Shown here: one piece after another, positions 1 through 6,254 of the stretch
Numbering within the stretch: position 1 is the first letter of the stretch
Layout of the letters: the number at the start of each line of letters is the position of its first letter
From: JAHEJB01 sp041748175
GTDB taxonomy: Bacteria; Bacteroidota; Rhodothermia; Rhodothermales; Rubricoccaceae
Direction: 5' to 3'
DNA: 7,959 bases
NCBI GenBank assembly: GCA_041748175.1
Contig: JBGTDU010000154.1
Location: forward strand, 1 to 7,959
Translations under genes and position numbers: made by a program
Notes under the pieces: generated by a model
The model's input: only the letters and a program-made list of their open reading frames with translations
The model's database searches: none
What the model was told of the DNA's origin: nothing

Positions 1-1
1 C

Positions 2-1006
2 ATCAACGCCGCGGATGTACCGGCAGCTTTCGGCCTCATCTTCCGCGAAGCCTTCAATCCATCGGCGGGAGTTGCCGGAACCGGAGCAGGTGCATTGCTC
101 GTGACGATGATGTGGGGTGTGCGGCGGGGATTGTTTTCCAATGAAGCGGGTCAAGGCTCCGCGCCCATCGCCCACGCCGCGGCAAAGACGGACGAGCCCG
201 TCTCCGAGGGCGTCGTCGCATTGCTGGAGCCCTTTATCGACACCATCGTCATCTGCACACTCACGGGCCTCGTGCTCATAACGACCGCGGTATGGGACGA
301 TTCCCATCCGACCGCGCTGGATTTCAGCAGCGGCGATGCGTCCTTCGTTGAGATGAACGAATCCGGGCGTTTCGTCGGCGCAGCGGTCACGCCTGAATCC
401 ATTCGCATAGAGAGCGGCCAATCCACGCAGGGAGGCGACGATGTCCGTTTTGCGTGGCATGACGCGCCCGTGGCTGGCTTCTATCTCGACGCCGAACAAA
501 CCCGGCCCTTCACGGGCGAGCTCTTTCCATCACGAGGCCTTGCTCGAGCCTCCGACGGCACGGAATACCGAACGCTGTACGGCGACGCGGTAGAGACCGC
601 CGCGCCGCTCACGATCGCCGGTTTCACCCGCGGCCTCACACCAATCGGGCTCGGCGGACTGGGGCGGTACATCGTCATTATCGCGATTCTTTTGTTCGCC
701 ATTTCCACCGCCATCTCGTGGAGTTATTACGGCGACCGTTGCGCCAATTACCTCTTTGGCACGCGCGGCATTCTGCCGTTCAAAGCCGTATTTGTCCTGA
801 TGCACTTCGTCGGCGCCGTAACGAGCCTCAACGTGATTTGGGACTTCGGCGACGTGGCTCTGGGGCTCGTCACGTTCCCGAATCTTCTGGCGCTCGTGTT
901 GCTCTCGCCCGTCGTGGTTCGGGTCACGAAGAGCTACTTCGAGCGGAAACCGTGGATCGAAAACGAAGAGGCACGCAAACGCGCAAAAGCCGCTGGCCGC
1001 GTTTGA
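2..1006 (+). CDS. Sodium:alanine/glycine symporter (AGCS family), 5'-truncated
   Basis: C-terminal part of an inner-membrane Na+-coupled amino-acid importer; its beginning lies upstream of the window and the frame is open from base 2. The AGCS signature GLFSNEAGQGSAP is seen at about nt 128-166, followed by a hydrophobic helix (FIDTIVICTLTGLVLITT). Further helices lie at about nt 665-740, including the family-typical run SWSYYGDRCANYLFG, at about nt 780-840, and near the C-terminus (LGLVTFPNLLALVLLSP). Between the first helix and GLGGLGRYIV there is a hydrophilic stretch of about 90 codons (roughly nt 320-600), where AGCS proteins that I recall usually have a short loop. From memory, Bacteroidota homologues often carry an insertion here. 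The gene ends 91 bp before upp with no obvious terminator. Substrate (alanine, glycine or another small amino acid) cannot be told from this part. Confidence 0.93.
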   Translation: MNAADVPAAFGLIFREAFNPSAGVAGTGAGALLVTMMWGVRRGLFSNEAGQGSAPIAHAAAKTDEPVSEGVVALLEPFIDTIVICTLTGLVLITTAVWDDSHPTALDFSSGDASFVEMNESGRFVGAAVTPESIRIESGQSTQGGDDVRFAWHDAPVAGFYLDAEQTRPFTGELFPSRGLARASDGTEYRTLYGDAVETAAPLTIAGFTRGLTPIGLGGLGRYIVIIAILLFAISTAISWSYYGDRCANYLFGTRGILPFKAVFVLMHFVGAVTSLNVIWDFGDVALGLVTFPNLLALVLLSPVVVRVTKSYFERKPWIENEEARKRAKAAGRV

Positions 1007-1097
1007 GAACGCTGCATGGTGAAAGGGAGAGCTAAAGGTTTTCCGCTGGAACGCTCGACTGCTCCGTTGCCACAACCCGACGACAGTTTTTGCGCCA

Positions 1098-1727
1098 ATG
1101 CAGGCGTTCATGCTCACCATCGTAGACCACCCGCTTCTGAAACGCGATCTGACGATCCTGCGAGATCGTCGGACGCCGCACGGGATTTTTCGGCAGAAGA
1201 TGAGCGATGCGGCTTCTATTCTTGCGTACGAAGCCCTCCGCGATCTATCGTTGTCCGAAGAGCCCGTTGAAACGCCGATGGAAATGGCGACAGGCTACCG
1301 CCTGGCGAAAGAGATTGTTGTCATTCCCGTGCTCCGCGCCGGACTGGGGATGGTGGATGGCTTCATCCGTTTCGTGCCCGAGGCCCGCGTAGGCCATATC
1401 GGTATGTATCGCGACGAGCAGACCCACAGCCCGGTCGACTACTACTCGAAGATCCCGGAGCAAGTCGCCGATGCGCGAGTTTTCGTGGTGGATCCGATGT
1501 TGGCGACGGGAGGCAGCGCGGCGGGAGCCCTGAGTCATCTCAAACAGCAGGGCGCAAGAGATCCTGTCTTCGTCTGCCTCGTGGCTGCGCCGGAAGGCGT
1601 AAGAAAGCTGGAAGAGTGCCACCCGGATGTCCACGTGATCGCCGCGGCCCTTGATCGCGAACTTGACGCCAATGCCTACATTCGCCCGGGTCTCGGCGAC
1701 GCCGGCGACCGCATTTTTGGAACCTGA
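1098..1727 (+). CDS. upp: Uracil phosphoribosyltransferase
   Basis: Cytoplasmic enzyme of pyrimidine salvage: uracil + PRPP gives UMP + diphosphate. At 209 residues it matches the family length (about 208). The PRPP-binding loop VVDPMLATGGSA is at about residues 130-141, with the conserved aspartate near 132. The family run VVIPVLRAGLGMVDG and the uracil-binding C-terminus GLGDAGDRIFGT are both intact. Two in-frame starts are possible: ATG 1098 (MQAFMLTIVDHP) or ATG 1110 (MLTIVDHP). Neither has a good SD, and family alignment slightly favours the second. The stop TGA overlaps by one base an ATG at 1727 that opens the frame running into the antiporter, so the two genes may originally have been translationally coupled. 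Confidence 0.97.
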   Translation: MQAFMLTIVDHPLLKRDLTILRDRRTPHGIFRQKMSDAASILAYEALRDLSLSEEPVETPMEMATGYRLAKEIVVIPVLRAGLGMVDGFIRFVPEARVGHIGMYRDEQTHSPVDYYSKIPEQVADARVFVVDPMLATGGSAAGALSHLKQQGARDPVFVCLVAAPEGVRKLEECHPDVHVIAAALDRELDANAYIRPGLGDAGDRIFGT

Positions 1728-1754
1728 TGAAGTTGAGAATGACTTGCCCTATCC

Positions 1755-1899
1755 GTCATCCTGAGGGATGGCGCGCAGCGCCAGACTCGAAGGATCTTCG
1801 TGGCATTCCTCAGCCGTTTCGGGAGTGCACGGCATTTTCGAAGCTAGATCCTTCGACTTCGTTCTCCCAACGAGTCGGGAGGACTGCGCTCAGGATGAC
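1755..1899 (+). repeat. Structured palindromic interspersed repeat at the upp/antiporter junction
   Basis: The ends are perfect 11-base inverted repeats, GTCATCCTGAG (1755-1765) and CTCAGGATGAC (1889-1899). Nested inside is a second perfect 11-base pair, TCGAAGGATCT (1787-1797) with AGATCCTTCGA (1846-1856). Three smaller hairpins fill the space: GGCGC/GCGCC (1770-1782, 3-base loop), GCATTCC/GGAGTGC (1803-1828, one G-T pair) and CTCCC/GGGAG (1864-1881, 8-base loop). The whole can fold as a multi-arm structure. The ends and the frame translation (RHPEG... and ...ALRMT) resemble a dispersed palindromic family that I recall from many environmental bacteria, often mis-annotated as protein containing 'HPERSEGS' and 'SLRMT'. 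No clear target-site duplication was found. It has no coding capacity of its own, so any movement would need outside enzymes. Confidence 0.8.
1877..1883 (+). promoter_or_regulatory. SD-like site GGGAGGA inside the repeat, deciding the antiporter start
   Basis: GGGAGGA lies 11 bases before the ATG at 1895, slightly far for a classical SD but the best purine-rich site near any candidate start. Part of it (GGGAG, 1877-1881) also pairs with CTCCC (1864-1868) in a repeat hairpin. Folding of the repeat could therefore hide the site; this is inference. Confidence 0.4.
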
Positions 1900-3664
1900 C
1901 TCTCTGGTTGGCTTTGTACTGCTGATACTTGTTGGACCGTCGAGCGCTTTAGCACAAGATGTTGATTCCGCGTCCGTCGCCGAGCAAGCCTACCGAGAGC
2001 CTGTGCAGGCACCGGTCACGTCCGCAGAAGCACCAGACGATGAAGGCGAAATCCCTAATCGAGGCTGGCTTTCCTTGTTGCCGGCGCTGCTTGCCATAGT
2101 GTTGGCGCTCGCATTTCGGCAAGTGGTCGTTTCACTTTTCATGGGCGTGTGGGTCGGCGGCTGGATTGTTGCGGGATCGTTTTGGGGACTGATTACCGGC
2201 CTGTGGCGGACGATGGACACGTATATCCTGAACGCGCTGGCCGACAGCGATCACGCAGCCATTATCATTTTCTCGCTGATGATCGGCGGGGTCGTCGGGA
2301 TCATCCAGAAGAATGGCGGAACAGCTGGTATTGTGAACGTGGTTACGCGTTGGGCGAAATCGGCACGACGCGGACAATTTGCCACAGCCGTGCTTGGCAT
2401 CGCCATTTTCTTCGACGACTACGCCAACACGCTCATCGTTGGCGGGACGATGCGGCCGATCACGGATAGCCTTCGGATCTCGCGTGAGAAACTTGCCTAC
2501 TTGGTGGATTCAACAGCGGCCCCCGTTGCATCCCTGGCACTCGTCACGACGTGGATAGGTTACGAGGTCGGCCTCATCGGCGACGCTATCGGACAAATTG
2601 ATGGCTACAGTGAGTCAGCGTATTCCGTTTTCTTGCACTCCATTCCTTATTCCTTCTATCCAATCCTCGCCATCGTTTTTGTATTTGGCGTTACGCTCAT
2701 GCGCCGGGATTTCGGGCCGATGCTCAAAGCCGAGCGGCGCGCGAGAACTACAGGCCAACTGTTCGAACCGGACTCGCAAATCGCGGCCATCGAGGCGGAA
2801 TCGAGCGCGCTGGATCCGCCGGAGGATAAACCGCATCGGTTGGTGAATGCGGCGATCCCAATCCTTGTTCTCGTGGTTGCTGTGCTTGGCGCGCTTTACG
2901 CCACGGGTCGCGCGGCCATTCTGGAGGAGGGCGGACCGTCCACCCTGAGGGATATCATCGCGTCGGCCGATTCCTACAAGGCCATGATGTGGGGCTCTGT
3001 CGCGTCCGTGGTCGTTGCGCTACTACTGACACTGAGCCAGCGAATCCTCACGTTGACGCAGGCGATGGAGGCGTGGTATGCGGGAGTTCGCTCTATGCTG
3101 CTGGCCATCATCATTCTGCTTCTCGCGTGGTCGCTGTCCAACGTGAACGACGCGCTTGGCACGGCGGACTTTCTGGTAAACCTGCTATCGGGCTCGTTGT
3201 CGCCAGGCTTGTTGCCGGCGCTGGTGTTCATTCTTGCGGCCGCGACGGCGTTCGCAACGGGCTCGAGTTGGGGAACGATGGGAATCCTGATGCCGCTCGT
3301 AATTCCGCTCGCCTGGGGAGTTCTCGATGCCAGCGGCAGTCATTCATTGGCTGAACACAGCCACATCATCTATTCAACGGTGGCCGTTGTCCTGGCAGGA
3401 GCCGTATGGGGCGACCACTGCTCTCCAATCTCGGACACGACCATCCTGTCGTCCTTGGCCTCAGGTTGTGATCACATCGACCACGTCCGAACGCAGTTGC
3501 CGTACGCGATGACGGTGGGCGTGGCCTCATTATTCGTCGGCACGATCCCAACCGCCTACGGTCTTCCGTGGTGGGTCTCCATGGCCGCTGGAGCCGCGAT
3601 TCTCGTCGGGATCCTTCGGTTCATCGGAAAGCCCGTCCTGGATATACAAACAGCACCAGACTGA
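1895..3664 (+). CDS. Na+/H+ antiporter, NhaC family, with cleavable signal peptide
   Basis: Inner-membrane antiporter exchanging Na+ for H+ (pH and salt homeostasis). Family signatures are IFFDDYANTLIVG (residues 171-183), TMRPITD (185-191), VDSTAAPVAS (204-213) and, near residue 505, GDHCSPISDTT. There are many hydrophobic segments, beginning at about residue 58. The start was chosen at ATG 1895 because the protein then opens with a classic signal peptide (MTSLVGFVLLILVGPSSALA, cleavage before Q21). A start at 1727 would add 56 residues that are merely translated repeat. Between signal peptide and first helix is an acidic, proline-containing stretch of about 36 residues, presumably periplasmic. 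The length of 589 is longer than the 450-530 I associate with NhaC proteins. Whether it transports Na+ alone or another solute (malate, lactate and others occur in relatives) is not shown by the sequence. Confidence 0.92.
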   Translation: MTSLVGFVLLILVGPSSALAQDVDSASVAEQAYREPVQAPVTSAEAPDDEGEIPNRGWLSLLPALLAIVLALAFRQVVVSLFMGVWVGGWIVAGSFWGLITGLWRTMDTYILNALADSDHAAIIIFSLMIGGVVGIIQKNGGTAGIVNVVTRWAKSARRGQFATAVLGIAIFFDDYANTLIVGGTMRPITDSLRISREKLAYLVDSTAAPVASLALVTTWIGYEVGLIGDAIGQIDGYSESAYSVFLHSIPYSFYPILAIVFVFGVTLMRRDFGPMLKAERRARTTGQLFEPDSQIAAIEAESSALDPPEDKPHRLVNAAIPILVLVVAVLGALYATGRAAILEEGGPSTLRDIIASADSYKAMMWGSVASVVVALLLTLSQRILTLTQAMEAWYAGVRSMLLAIIILLLAWSLSNVNDALGTADFLVNLLSGSLSPGLLPALVFILAAATAFATGSSWGTMGILMPLVIPLAWGVLDASGSHSLAEHSHIIYSTVAVVLAGAVWGDHCSPISDTTILSSLASGCDHIDHVRTQLPYAMTVGVASLFVGTIPTAYGLPWWVSMAAGAAILVGILRFIGKPVLDIQTAPD

Positions 3665-3669
3665 ACACT

Positions 3670-3721
3670 GGAATCACCACATCGGATCTGGAATCTCGGA
3701 TTTGTGATTCCCGATTCCGAG
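3670..3721. repeat. Overlapping inverted repeats after the antiporter gene
   Basis: GGAATCAC (3670-3677) pairs perfectly with GTGATTCC (3704-3711). CTCGGA (3695-3700) pairs perfectly with TCCGAG (3716-3721). The two stems interlock, so they cannot both form as simple hairpins: they are alternatives or a pseudoknot. No T tract follows, so this is not a convincing intrinsic terminator, although it sits six bases after the stop codon. Variants of GGAATC/GATTCC recur throughout the stretch. Confidence 0.45.
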
Positions 3722-3730
3722 TCGTAATGT

Positions 3731-3778
3731 CACGAATGACTCTTGCTTCAGAAATCCGCAGGATGCATGTCATTCGTG
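3731..3778. repeat. 10-base perfect inverted repeat in the antiporter/protease gap
   Basis: CACGAATGAC (3731-3740) and GTCATTCGTG (3769-3778) are exact reverse complements, separated by 28 bases. The right copy continues into GTAATTTCTTC. From memory, similar 'CATTCGTGGTTAATTTC' text occurs between genes in several environmental phyla. It could be a dispersed repeat, an operator upstream of the protease gene, or both. Confidence 0.5.
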
Positions 3779-3793
3779 GTAATTTCTTCACAA

Positions 3794-3810
3794 CGCAGGC
3801 TATTCCTGCG
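3794..3810 (+). promoter_or_regulatory. Hairpin in the protease mRNA leader
   Basis: CGCAGG (3794-3799) and CCTGCG (3805-3810) form a perfect 6-bp stem with loop CTATT. It lies 14 bases before the SD (AGAGGA, 3825-3830) of the metalloprotease gene. It may affect mRNA stability or translation. No T tract follows, so it is not a terminator. Confidence 0.4.
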
Positions 3811-3835
3811 GTTCACCTAAACAAAGAGGACGGTA

Positions 3836-5254
3836 ATGCAACTAGCTACCCTCAGCCGCGGCGTTCTGCTGCTCGCGGCCGCAATCACGTTCAGTTCGGC
3901 GGCGTTCGCACAGGACTTTCAGCGCTGCAGCACGCGTGATGTCGGCATCGACGAGCAGCGCGCAACCGATGCTTTTTTGGCCGCGTTTCTCGCGGATAAC
4001 CCGGGAGTTCTGATCCGCGGCGGATATGTGGAAGTTCCGATTGCCTATCACGTCATCGACAACACGAGCGGCAGCTCTCGTGTCACTCAGCAATGGCTGG
4101 ACGATCAAACGCAGGTTCTGAACGACGCCTTCTTCGACATGGGAATGCAGTTTGTGCAGGCCAGCGTCGAGACGACCGTTAACAACTCGTGGTACTCCTG
4201 CACCGGCGGCTCATGCGAGATCGCGATGAAGACCGCGCTGGTCATTAGTCCGGCCACGACCCTGAACTTCTATATCAACCATATGGGCGGCGGACTGCTG
4301 GGCTGGGCAACCTTCCCCAACGGCAACGAGAACGACCCAATGCAGGGTGTCGTTGTGCTGGACGAGTCGCTTCCGGGCGGCAACGTCAATTCGTTTAACG
4401 AAGGCGATACGGGGACGCATGAGGTGGGCCACTTTGTAGGGCTCTTTCACACGTTTCAGGGCGGCTGTGGGCCTCCAGGTGATAGTGTAGACGACACCGA
4501 GCCCGAGGCGAGCCCTGCGTCGGGCTGTCCGGTTGGTCGCAATACGTGCGCCGGCGGTGGGCCTGACCCGATTGAGAACTTTATGGACTACTCATCCGAC
4601 GCCTGCATGGTCCTGTTCACCCCAGGCCAGTTTGACCGTGCGATCACCACGATGGCAGCGCTTCGCCCTACCATGTGGGAGAACGTCGTGCCCGTCGAAC
4701 TGTTGAGCTTCAGCGCGACGTTGAACGGCGACGCGGCAGCGTTTGAGTGGGTCACGTCGTCGGAGACCAACAACGCCGGTTTCGAAGTTCAAATGATGGC
4801 CGATGGACGGAGCGAATACGCCGCCATGGGTTACGTAGAAGGGCATGGAACGACGACCGAGGTGCAACGCTACACATTCGGTGTGGTCGGCCTGAATGCA
4901 GGCACGCACATGTTCCGTCTCAAGCAAGTCGACTTTGACGGTGCGTTTGCGTACAGCCAGGAGCTAGAGGTAGCGGTCGGTGTCCCGGGAACGCATGTGC
5001 TGGAGGCTGCCTATCCCAACCCCTTCAACCCTGAGGCCACGTTCCGTTTTGGCGTAAACACCCAACAGAACGTCCGCGCCGAACTGGTTGACGTTTTGGG
5101 CCGCGTCGTAAGCGCCCTTTTCGAGGGCAACGTCGCCGCGGATGAAATGCAAACCATCCGCATCAATGGGAGTGGCCTGCCAAGCGGAGCGTACCTGATC
5201 CGCATCGTGGGCGAGACCTTCGCCGATGCGCAGTCAGTGACGCTGTTGAAATAG
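3836..5254 (+). CDS. Secreted M43-type (pappalysin-like) zinc metalloprotease with T9SS sorting domain
   Basis: Extracellular metzincin protease. Signal peptide is residues 1-25 (cleavage after AFA). The zinc site HEVGHFVGLFH is at residues 195-205: His195, His199 and His205 bind zinc and Glu196 is the catalytic base. The Met-turn NFMDYSSD has Met250. Between them lie the M43-typical VDDTE, ASGCPVGRNTC and DPIENFMDY runs, with cysteines placed as in that family. A beta-sandwich-like region follows (residues about 285-380, opening VELLSFSATLNG). Last comes a C-terminal sorting domain (about 387-472: YPNPFNPEATFRFG, LGRVV, LPSGAYLIRI) of the T9SS type-A kind, which targets the protein across the outer membrane. 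SD AGAGGA (3825-3830) stands 5 bases before ATG. The gene appears monocistronic, with a repeat-rich gap in front and a terminator behind. Its substrate is unknown. Confidence 0.93.
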   Translation: MQLATLSRGVLLLAAAITFSSAAFAQDFQRCSTRDVGIDEQRATDAFLAAFLADNPGVLIRGGYVEVPIAYHVIDNTSGSSRVTQQWLDDQTQVLNDAFFDMGMQFVQASVETTVNNSWYSCTGGSCEIAMKTALVISPATTLNFYINHMGGGLLGWATFPNGNENDPMQGVVVLDESLPGGNVNSFNEGDTGTHEVGHFVGLFHTFQGGCGPPGDSVDDTEPEASPASGCPVGRNTCAGGGPDPIENFMDYSSDACMVLFTPGQFDRAITTMAALRPTMWENVVPVELLSFSATLNGDAAAFEWVTSSETNNAGFEVQMMADGRSEYAAMGYVEGHGTTTEVQRYTFGVVGLNAGTHMFRLKQVDFDGAFAYSQELEVAVGVPGTHVLEAAYPNPFNPEATFRFGVNTQQNVRAELVDVLGRVVSALFEGNVAADEMQTIRINGSGLPSGAYLIRIVGETFADAQSVTLLK

Positions 5255-5288
5255 AGTTCCGCACGTGTTGATTCGTGCGTCCAGAGTT

Positions 5289-5321
5289 GGGGCGTGGGCG
5301 AGAGCTCGCGCCCCTCTTTTT
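5289..5321 (+). terminator. Strong intrinsic terminator after the protease gene
   Basis: GGGGCGTGGGC (5289-5299) pairs with GCTCGCGCCCC (5304-5314) in an 11-bp stem containing two G-U pairs. It is closed by a GAGA (GNRA-type) tetraloop and followed by TCTTTTT. It begins 34 bases after the protease stop. A smaller hairpin, CGCACG/CGTGCG (5260-5279, 8-base loop), lies between stop and terminator. Confidence 0.88.
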
Positions 5322-5567
5322 GTTGGGTTGATCCGGAGTCGGCGCGGTGTGTGAGATTCTGCCCGATGCATGCCCATCGGAGTTTGCCCGGCCGGGAGAG
5401 CCAAGACAGCCGTGCGCGTGAAGTCAGGTTTCATACCACAGGACTTCTATCAATCCACTAAACCAGCAAGAGCTTTTTGCCTCACGATCAGCCACACCCA
5501 TGCGCTGATCTACGCGGACGGCCCTGGTCGTATCGGGCGGTAGATTTCAGGCCCTTACCGCTCGCTC
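5322..5567. other. Non-coding gap with one inverted repeat
   Basis: About 246 bp between the terminator and the pseudouridine synthase gene. I see no convincing gene or tRNA. The one structure worth noting is the perfect 7-bp inverted repeat GATCAGC (5486-5492) / GCTGATC (5504-5510) with an 11-base loop. TAGATTTC (5541-5548) resembles the Bacteroidota -7 consensus TAnnTTTG at all but the last base, but no TTG is seen at the expected -33 distance, so a promoter here is only a guess. Confidence 0.45.
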
Positions 5568-6254
5568 ATGGACATTCTCTATTCGGACAATCACCTGCTG
5601 GTTGTCAACAAACCAGCGGGTGTGCTTTCCCAGGCTGATCGCACGGGCGACGACGATATGCTTAGTCAGGGCAAGCGCCACATCCAAGAGGCGTTCAACA
5701 AGCCGGGTAACGTCTACCTCGGCCTCGTCCACCGGCTCGATAGGCCCGTGAGCGGCGTCATGGTTTTCGGGCGGACATCCAAGGCTGCGGATAGGCTCTC
5801 GAAAGCATTTCGGGTGCGCGAAGTCGAGAAGCGGTACATCGCGGCTGTTGAAGGGGCCCTTGCCGGGTTCGGCGAGCGGGAGGACTGGTTGGTCAAGGAA
5901 AACGAGCGGGTACGGATTGTGAACGCGGACTACCCTGGCGCCAAACGGGCGGCTCTGCGTTGGCGAAGCATCAACTCCCAAAACGACCGTTCGCTCGTGG
6001 AGGTCGAGCTATTGACCGGCAGGGCGCATCAGGTTCGTATCCAGCTTGCGGCGCTTGGACATCCCATTTTAGGCGACTTGCGCTACGGTGCCCACAACGA
6101 GTTCGACGGAAGGAATCTCGCCTTGCATGCGTACAGCCTCCGTTTCGAGCATCCCGTTCAGAAAGAACCACTGAGGTTCAACGCGGCACCGCCTGCAACG
6201 TGGAAGGGTTTTTTCGAGGAGGAGATTCAGCGGCTCCTGGACTCGCCGGACTAA
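5568..6254 (+). CDS. RluA-family RNA pseudouridine synthase
   Basis: Cytoplasmic enzyme converting selected uridines in rRNA or tRNA to pseudouridine. The catalytic motif HRLDRPVSG starts at residue 55, and Asp58 is the nucleophile. The N-terminal strand NHLLVVNKPAGVLS and the late motif GRAHQVRIQLAALGHPILGDLRYG-like run (about residues 145-168) are family hallmarks. At 228 residues it is a compact catalytic domain with no S4 RNA-binding domain, like E. coli RluA or TruC rather than RluC/RluD. The target uridine cannot be deduced, so no symbol is given. There is no clear SD before ATG 5568. The 3' 77 bp overlap, antisense, the end of the AP2 protein gene, and there is no room for a terminator between the two. 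Confidence 0.93.
   Translation: MDILYSDNHLLVVNKPAGVLSQADRTGDDDMLSQGKRHIQEAFNKPGNVYLGLVHRLDRPVSGVMVFGRTSKAADRLSKAFRVREVEKRYIAAVEGALAGFGEREDWLVKENERVRIVNADYPGAKRAALRWRSINSQNDRSLVEVELLTGRAHQVRIQLAALGHPILGDLRYGAHNEFDGRNLALHAYSLRFEHPVQKEPLRFNAAPPATWKGFFEEEIQRLLDSPD

Noticed and set aside
530..1120. Long open frame of 196 codons on the minus strand across the end of the AGCS gene
   Set aside because: It lies antisense to clear AGCS sequence, its protein is low in hydrophobic structure and recognisable in no family. It is a by-product of G+C-rich codon use.
1245..1634. Minus-strand open frame inside upp
   Set aside because: Fully antisense to a well-conserved enzyme and matches no family I recognise.
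1727..1894. ATG 1727 as the true start of the antiporter
   Set aside because: The extra 56 residues are mainly the translated palindromic repeat and would bury the signal peptide. The one-base overlap with the upp stop is noted as a possible relic.
3690..3721. Intrinsic terminator for the antiporter gene
   Set aside because: The stem is only 6 bp with a 15-base loop and no T tract follows. Listed as a repeat instead.
5234..5434. Minus-strand open frame over the protease terminator
   Set aside because: It covers the intrinsic terminator and shows no domain or ribosome site.
5322..5567. Possible tRNA or small RNA gene
   Set aside because: No T-arm GTTCGA-type sequence or cloverleaf could be assembled. 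Only a single 7-bp inverted repeat was found.
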